A stretch of 64,000 nucleotides of DNA from Hypomyces perniciosus (taxonomy: Eukaryota > Ascomycota > Sordariomycetes > Hypocreales > Hypocreaceae), in NCBI GenBank assembly GCA_008477525.1, contig SPDT01000001.1, positions 4,216,001 through 4,280,000 on the forward strand. Reading direction: 5' to 3'. The notes under the pieces were generated by a model that worked only from the letters and a program-made list of their open reading frames with translations, did not search any database and was not told the origin of the DNA. The first letter of the stretch is position 1, and each line of letters begins with the position of its first letter. The position numbers and the translations under genes were made by a program. This document shows, one piece after another, positions 57,888 to 64,000 of the stretch.

Positions 57888-59180
57888 AGTGTATGTATGA
57901 TCTGCAAGATAGGTCGGATGTAACCGCAACCGCAACAGTAGAACGTGGGCGTGCCTCCAACGGAATGGAGTGCAATGCATGTGCCGCTGAAGCTCAGGAG
58001 CCTTGGGGATGCTGTGGTGCTTGTTCCAGCTAGCGTGCTGCAGCTACTGCAGCCAAGCAGGTCACCTGCACAGCACCGTTTTGCAGGCGTCAATCCCGCC
58101 CGCGTCAAGCCGCATCAAACCCTCCGATACGTGAGCACGTGACGGCTTTGAGCAGTATCTCGCCCTGCAAGGTTACCACCCAAGCTGTTGTGATCCTAGA
58201 CATCCCAGACGTCCCAGACATGCCTAGCCAATGCTGGTGCAAGTCCCGAACCACGATGACGAGTGCCGGCCTGCAGTCATACTACTACTATGATGTATCA
58301 CCCGTATTCATCCAGCCACCTGTTGCTGTTGAGAGTGACGATATGCCCCCCCTCTCCTCTCGCGTGCTTATGGAGACGCTACCAACAAGTCGGGTGCTTA
58401 TTATGGAGTCTCAAGAGGGCAACTATCAGTCTGTTATCTGATACTGCGAGAATGATTGACGCTCCATCTATTCAAATCTAGTTTATTTTGGGAGGCCGGT
58501 GCCATACCATACAGATAGATGGCCATCGCCCAACTCCTACTACAAGTAGAATGAGTACATGCATTTCAGCTGCTGTCAATGGTGCCGACAGACATCGCAG
58601 AGCTACAGGTAGCTTCCGAGGCATGGGCTGACGGAGACGAAGTGTGGGGGTTATTCCATTGTGCTATCAAAGTTATGCCTATTCATAGTATCAAGTAATA
58701 TTATCATGAAAGCGCCTCTGTGCTTTAACACAGGAGATAGTACGGAGTACCGAAGTTCCCCACTTGTGCTTATCCAGACCTCTATCATCACTCCTAAGCT
58801 CTCTCTGTACGCAACACACCCTCCCATACAGAAGCCTCCTCACTCCCAATAGATGAAAGTTCTCTCCTAAAATAACCCTAACAAGTCCAAGATACAGAGT
58901 ATCTTTTTTTTCACGTTCTTCACCTTCCAAATTCCAAACAGTGAAGTAGAACACTCCACTGTACTCCGTACCCCGTCCCTATTTGCCTAGAGTCTATACA
59001 TGTTATGTATTGTATGTGTGATTACATAAGCTGGTGTTTGTGGTGCCACGAGCCTCAATTTTCGTCAATTCATGCCTCATTCACTTATGCCCCGCCATCC
59101 CCCGCCAGTCCACAGAACACCAGGCCTGATCCTTGGAGACGGAGGCGTAGGCGCGCAGATCATAAAGTCCACTGTTCGGC

Positions 59181-61146
59181 ATGGATATCACCAGTTTCGT
59201 CGTCCAGGGCCGGGACAAGGCTCTCCTCTATGGCGATTACTCCACCTACCATAACCAACTAGCCAAACGCCTTCTCAACTCCCGCAAGAAGCTGGGCATC
59301 GCAACCAAGAACCGTGGCAAGTTTCGCAAGTCCGAGCCAGTTGCCGCCGAACAGATTGCGCAAAGCCACGAGTATGGCCTCGCCCGCGACCTTGATAGAA
59401 CCCCATTGAGCTGATCCTGACACCAGATATGTCCATCTACTCCTTCTCACCAGCGAACGTGCCTGGGCACAGGCAATGAGCATGAAGTCGGCCCATACCG
59501 CCAACCAGAAAGGAATTGCTGGCCGTACTCGATCTCACATCGTCTCCCGACTCGAGAAAGCCGCCAGAATCGCCGAAGAACTGGTCCACATCCTTTCCCA
59601 GGCCGATGTCTCTGGCGCAACCGCAAACGACATTCTCGAGGCTCGGGCGTACGCTTCTTTGATCAGGGGCGCCATGCAGTTTGAGAAGCATGGTTGGGAG
59701 CCATGTCTACGCAGCTACGCAACAACACGCGTCATTTACAATGCCTTGGCTGCCTCTGGCAAAGGTGACATCTTCAAGGACCTGCTCTCCGAAACAGTAG
59801 ACCCTTCCATTCGATATGCCGCCTATCAGCTAAAGACTCCACGAACAATCCCGATTTCAGCCATTGCGAGGAAGGCCTTCCCTCGCTCGGATGAAACCTT
59901 GGTCCAAGAAGTCAACCGCATCGACTCCAGCATCCTCGCAGAAGTGGATTTAGAGTCCAAGGATGGCGTTGCTGGGAATGAAAAGGTCCCGAAGACCCTG
60001 ACTTGGCGCTCCCGCGAGGTTCCGATTGAAGATGCCCAAATAGCTACATCTTGGTCGTCTGTCAGTGGTGCCAAAGAGAGATTATCCGAGACTATTGCCA
60101 AGTCCCTGGATAAGGGGCCGCACAAGGTAGCTGCCGCCTATGATGAAATCCTGATGGCCACTCAAGATGCGGTTGATGCGACGAAGGCGGCCATTGACGA
60201 CCTCAAGACCGAAGGTGTGGGTCAAAGCGATTCCAGAATGCAAAGGCTACAAATCACTCGTACGGCAGTCAATTACGAGATGATCAGCTGGAGAATTGGT
60301 CGCAATCGGGTTCTTACAGGTCCTCATGACGGCGCAACCGAAGAGTACGACTCGCTACGGAGGAAGAAGAAGACGGCTACTACCGAGGCAACCAATGAAA
60401 GGGAACTGCCGCCAAGCAAGAAGCTGGTCAAGCTCAAGGAGAAGGCAGCGCTATACGATGGAACCCTACAGAACCTGGAATCCATCAAGGAACTACCCGG
60501 TGTCGCTGCAGACGAGGAGCTGGCAACTAGGATCAACGCTTTTGAAAACTATTTTACGGCATTGAAGTAAGCATCATTTTTTGGAGGATTTTCCGTTGTC
60601 AAATCAAATTGTTAACATGGTTATAGGTACCTAGCAATTGCCCGTTCACACGCCATCATTGGCAACGCCGTCAACGTCCTGGCTCTCATCAATCGCTCCT
60701 TTGGGTTCTGCCAGGAAGCAGTCTCAAAGCTTCCCGACTCACAGGCAACCTCAAGCAACGCCCCTTTGAGCCTCGATGTTACTTCTGAAACCATCGGATT
60801 TCTGGCAAAGTTGCTTGACGGTGAGCTCCAGCGCCATCGCGCCATTGTTCATGTCAACAACCTACGCAAGGAAAACGAACAAAAGACCGTAACTGGCACT
60901 CGGGCGCCCTTAATTGAGCGACTGCACGAATTCCCTGCCGGCGGCGTCGACCTCGATAACATTGTCGAGTTTCCACCCAAGGTGAGACTGATTCCTGTCA
61001 AGCCTATCTTCCTCGACGTTGCTTGGAACTACATCGATTATCCTGGGAAGACGCAATACGTGGAAAGCGACACGGCAAAGGCTACCGAGGAATCTGAGAA
61101 GCCCGCACAGCAGCCCAAGAGAAGCTGGTTTGGTTTTGGAAGGTGA
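59181..61146 (+). CDS. SRP68: Signal recognition particle subunit SRP68
   Basis: Exons 59181-59371, 59427-60566 and 60627-61146 encode 616 residues. The start MDITSFVVQGRDKALLYGDY and the following RLLNSRKKLGIATKNRGKF match the conserved N-terminus of fungal SRP68. The first intron splits a Glu codon and restores SHEYVHLLLLTSERAWAQAM. The N-terminal half is an all-helical, TPR-like RNA-binding domain that contacts 7S RNA. The C-terminal part, after a charged linker, includes the short segment that in this family binds SRP72 (near PVKPIFLDVAWNYIDYP) and ends in KRSWFGFGR. With SRP72 the protein is part of the S domain of the cytosolic SRP, which targets secretory proteins to the ER. No 7S RNA gene is recognised in the window. 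Confidence 0.94.
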
Positions 61147-61530
61147 TGTCACGATATACTTACTCTATACACTATTTTCAGCACCGTTCTCTATCGCATT
61201 TCGCGTCGTGAATTGTAATGTCACCGGTATCCATTTTTATGTCGGTTTGTCTCACTCAGCTCCAACTGCACTCCGGAATGGCCGTCGGTGTCTCATCAAC
61301 AACCGCGTTCCTATGAGACCATTCTGGAATGTAGAAATCTAGGGAGATTCACGATCCCTTGACAGTATGAAAACCCCAAAGTTATCCGTCGTCTTCCTGT
61401 CCATCTTTTTCTTCTTTCTTTTCGTTCGTAGCTGCTCGTTTTTCGTAGCCGGCCCACCCTTTACTCTCACTTAACTTAACTACAAGTCATTCTTTCTATT
61501 TCATTTTCTGTTCACTATTCATATCCCATC
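61147..61530. other. Spacer between SRP68 and the small membrane-protein gene
   Basis: The 384 bp hold the SRP68 3' flank, then a strongly pyrimidine-rich plus-strand segment (about 61385-61440, TTTTTCTTCTTTC type) typical of a fungal promoter or leader for the ATG at 61531. Confidence 0.55.
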
Positions 61531-62073
61531 ATGGCCCCAGGCTATGGCTCTCCTTTCAACCACCCTCCTATTCTAACCACGCACTTCACGTCCCGCTGGC
61601 GGGAAACTCTCACCACTAATAATATCCGCGATATCCTATCCACCATCCCTGCGCCAACACCATCTCTCATATTCGAATCCAGTCCACTACCCGCCATAGC
61701 AATCCTTCTCTGTGGCATCATCGTCCTCCTCCTCGCCATATTCAATATCTTCAAAGCAATCCACGCCCAACGACGCCACCAATCCTCCTCGCCACAGCCT
61801 GAAATGGCTTCCTCAAGCCAGGTGGGACCCAATTATATGGACCGACGAGGGTCCCCCAATGCTCGACCGCACGTCCGCGACATCTTCCGTGAAAGAAACA
61901 GCAGTGTTAGCAGCGTGTTGCAGCCTCTGCTTCCCGCAAAGGACCATCCCCTAATGTTTGACTTGGAGAGACAGCAAGAGGATGACGTTGAAAATGGAAC
62001 CCAAAGGTCGGATGGATCGATAAGTTGGCACGGCGAAAATACGTTGAATACTGCCTGGGGATGGATGGCCTAA
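61531..62073 (+). CDS. Small single-pass membrane protein, unknown
   Basis: An intron-less open frame of 180 codons starts at a well-placed ATG (catcATGG) behind a pyrimidine-rich leader. A hydrophobic segment at about residues 53-71 (AIAILLCGIIVLLLAIFNIF) is followed by a basic stretch (KAIHAQRRHQ), so by the positive-inside rule the C-terminal part should face the cytosol. The C-terminal 90 residues are polar, with RRGSPNARPHVRDIFRERN and an acidic patch (DLERQQEDDVENG). There is no cleavable signal peptide at the N-terminus. I do not recognise the family. Composition and promoter-like context favour a real, perhaps lineage-restricted, gene. It is convergent with the HSP70 gene. Confidence 0.6.
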   Translation: MAPGYGSPFNHPPILTTHFTSRWRETLTTNNIRDILSTIPAPTPSLIFESSPLPAIAILLCGIIVLLLAIFNIFKAIHAQRRHQSSSPQPEMASSSQVGPNYMDRRGSPNARPHVRDIFRERNSSVSSVLQPLLPAKDHPLMFDLERQQEDDVENGTQRSDGSISWHGENTLNTAWGWMA

Positions 62074-62537
62074 GAGGCGCTATCCGACTCGGCATCTCAT
62101 TGCAACTTGCATCAAAAACAAAAACATAACACATATAAGGAGTCTCATAAGACGGTTGAAACATCACACACAACAAGATTGGATACCACTTGCAGGGAAA
62201 CTGGAGGGGGGAGATATCATTATCATCTACCTAGTACCTATCAAAGGTTGTTTTCTTTTATACATGCTGCCCAAAAACACATCGTATCCGTGCTATCATT
62301 TCAGAAACAACCGGAAATCTCCTATAGAGGTTTTGATGCTCCAACGCCTGTTCCGCCAGCCATAAACATTAAAGACATCAGTGAAAGGTGTACCTGCGTA
62401 GCAGCTGAGGCGGGATATGAGTACATCGTAAATACCAAAAGGAAAAACAAGAAGAGGGATCTATGCCACACGCCCCACGCTTCTCAAAATATTCGAACAC
62501 GCATTTTTGTTACATTTTTTTGGTTCTCTAAGCCATT
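62074..62537. other. 3' spacer between the small membrane-protein gene and mtHSP70
   Basis: Convergent 3' flanks of 464 bp, AT-rich; the open frame at 62107-62541 plus is not convincing. Nothing else is seen. Confidence 0.55.
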
Positions 62538-64000
62538 TTAAGGCTTGGTCTCATCCTTCTTCTCGCCCTCAGCCTGCTGACCAGAGGACTGCTCGCCGCT
62601 CTCGTTGCGAGCCTTGTGCATCTTGTCGAAGAGGTTCAGGCTGGCAACCTGAAGCTCATCGGTCTTCTCCTTGATCTCGGCAGCAGTGGCGCTGCCCTCG
62701 CCGGACTGGCTCTTGGTGATGAACTCACGGAGAGCGGCAATCTTCTCCCGGATGCCATCAGCCTCAGCCTTGTCAAGCTTGTCGGCGTACTCGTTAAGAG
62801 CGCGCTCCGTGTCGTTCAGGACGCTGTCGGCGCGGTTGCCGGCCTCAATAGCGGCCTTGCGCTCCTTGTCAGACTCGGCATACTTCTCGGAGTCCTCAAC
62901 CATCTGCTGAATCTCGTTGTCAGAGAGACCGGATCCAGAGGCAATGGTGATGGACTGGTCCTTGTTGGTGGACTTGTCCTTGGCGTGGACGTGGACAATG
63001 GAATCGGCATCGATATCGAAGGTGACCTCAACCTGAGGAACACCACGGTGAGCGGGAGGGATACCGACGAGCTGGAAGTTTCCGAGAAGCTTGTTGTCCT
63101 TGACAAGCTCACGCTCGCCCTGGAAGACCTTGATCTCGACGGCAGTCTGGAAGTCGGCGGCAGTAGAGAAGACCTGGGACTTCTTGGTAGGGATGGTGGT
63201 GTTTCGGTTGATCAGACGGGTGAAGACACCGCCAAGGGTCTCGATACCAAGAGACAGAGGAGTAACGTCAAGGAGAAGGAGATCCTTGACCTCACCAGAA
63301 AGAACAGCACCCTGGATAGCAGCACCCATGGCAACGGCCTCATCGGGGTTGACTGACTTGGCAGGCTCACGACCGAAGATGGACTTGACGGATTCGCCGA
63401 CCTTGGGCATACGAGTCATACCACCGACAAGGATAACCTCCTGGATCTCCTTAGCCTGGAGACCAGCGTCCTTCAGGGCCTTGCGAACAGGATCAATGGT
63501 GCGGTTGATCAGAGGCTCAACCATCTTCTCAAGCTGGGATCGGGTGAGCTTCATGTTGATGTGCTTGGGGCCAGAAGAATCGGCAGTGATGAAAGGCAGG
63601 TTGATGTCGGTTTGAAGAGACGAGGAAAGCTCGATCTTGGCCTTCTCGGCAGCCTCACGGATACGCTGGATAGCCATGCGATCACCAGCCAGGTCAATTC
63701 CAGAAGTCTTCTTGAAGTCGGCGACCATGTGGCGGACCAGGTGGATATCGAAGTCCTCACCACCAAGGTGGGTATCACCGTTGGTCGACTTGACCTCGAA
63801 GACACCATTCTGGATCTCAAGGATAGAGATATCGAAGGTACCGCCACCAAGATCGTAGACAGCGACGATGCTGTCAGCCTGCTTCTCCAGACCGTAAGCC
63901 AAGGCAGCAGCAGTAGGCTCGTTGACGACACGAAGAACGTTCAGGCCAGCAATCTGACCGGCATCCTTGGTGCTCTGGCGCTGAGCATCGTTGAAGTAGG
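62538..64000 (-). CDS. SSC1: Mitochondrial HSP70 chaperone (Ssc1 type), 5' end beyond window
   Basis: An uninterrupted exon of at least 486 codons runs off the right edge; the visible part starts within [19 protein letters not shown]. ATPase-domain blocks are [23 protein letters not shown] and the [12 protein letters not shown] phosphate/adenosine loop. The substrate-binding domain follows ([19 protein letters not shown]), and the tail is acidic and Gln/Lys-rich ([14 protein letters not shown], then DETKP), without the EEVD of cytosolic HSP70 or an HDEL. The DAGQIAGL reading, with Gln in place of the cytosolic Thr-x-Ala pattern, also indicates the DnaK/mitochondrial class. Ssc1 is the matrix motor of the TIM23 import machinery and a folding chaperone that works with Mge1 and J-proteins. 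The targeting sequence and promoter are outside the window. Confidence 0.95.
   Translation of the reverse strand, partial: YFNDAQRQSTKDAGQIAGLNVLRVVNEPTAAALAYGLEKQADSIVAVYDLGGGTFDISILEIQNGVFEVKSTNGDTHLGGEDFDIHLVRHMVADFKKTSGIDLAGDRMAIQRIREAAEKAKIELSSSLQTDINLPFITADSSGPKHINMKLTRSQLEKMVEPLINRTIDPVRKALKDAGLQAKEIQEVILVGGMTRMPKVGESVKSIFGREPAKSVNPDEAVAMGAAIQGAVLSGEVKDLLLLDVTPLSLGIETLGGVFTRLINRNTTIPTKKSQVFSTAADFQTAVEIKVFQGERELVKDNKLLGNFQLVGIPPAHRGVPQVEVTFDIDADSIVHVHAKDKSTNKDQSITIASGSGLSDNEIQQMVEDSEKYAESDKERKAAIEAGNRADSVLNDTERALNEYADKLDKAEADGIREKIAALREFITKSQSGEGSATAAEIKEKTDELQVASLNLFDKMHKARNESGEQSSGQQAEGEKKDETKP

Larger units (their letters stand above)
57292..59180. other. 1.9 kb divergent intergenic region SNF2 gene / SRP68
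   Basis: No gene is supported. It holds the promoters of both neighbours, two simple repeats (57595-57630 and 57858-57887, listed separately) and TACGRAGTA-type motifs near 58741 and 58963. The open frame at 57143-57697 minus reads through the hexamer repeat and is not convincing. Confidence 0.55.

Noticed and set aside
62616..63356. Plus-strand open frame of 246 codons opposite mtHSP70
   Set aside because: Mirror frame produced by codon bias of the highly expressed HSP70 gene on the minus strand.

Overview
The window is nuclear DNA of a filamentous ascomycete. Most genes carry short 50-110 bp GT-AG introns. The gene set is typical of Pezizomycotina: a URA5-type orotate phosphoribosyltransferase, a Zn2Cys6 regulator, a SYLF protein and an OLE1-type desaturase. 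The protein sequences look Sordariomycete, probably Hypocreales; that placement is an impression from sequence style, not a search result. No rRNA, tRNA, CRISPR array or intact transposon was recognised.

Layout. The left edge (1-760, minus) holds the 5' part of a SYLF/YSC84-like gene. A gene-poor block follows (about 0.8-12.6 kb) whose only genes are a divergent pair: a CFA-synthase-family lipid methyltransferase (2539-4276, minus) and an acyl-CoA delta-9 desaturase with a cytochrome b5 tail (7004-8498, plus). Next come a 66-residue membrane micro-protein (12627-12915) and a C2H2 regulator (14477-15925, minus) with long flanks. From about 17 to 26.5 kb lies a gene desert with only one weak candidate gene.

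From 26.5 to 41.2 kb there are housekeeping genes: MRPL4, GDI1, NOG1 (minus), URA5, an AANAT-like acetyltransferase (minus), DDI1 and RRP8 (minus). A second 4 kb empty stretch precedes a Zn2Cys6 regulator (45334-48412). Then come proteasome subunit alpha5 (minus), GCP2/SPC97, a RING-containing SNF2 ATPase (minus), SRP68, an unidentified one-pass membrane protein, and the 3' part of mitochondrial HSP70 (minus) at the right edge.

The housekeeping genes do not form one pathway. They cover ribosome assembly (NOG1, RRP8, MRPL4), protein traffic and import (GDI1, SRP68, mtHSP70), protein turnover (PUP2, DDI1) and the cytoskeleton (GCP2, perhaps the SYLF protein). The functionally suggestive association is the desaturase/CFA-family pair: one enzyme makes the acyl double bond and the other family acts on such bonds. 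The gene-poor stretches are full of a short motif, TACGRAGTA and its complement. I found no copy in the exons I modelled, and it forms palindromes in places; it is the most unexplained sequence signal in the window. Exon boundaries were read by eye from frame, splice sites and family similarity.
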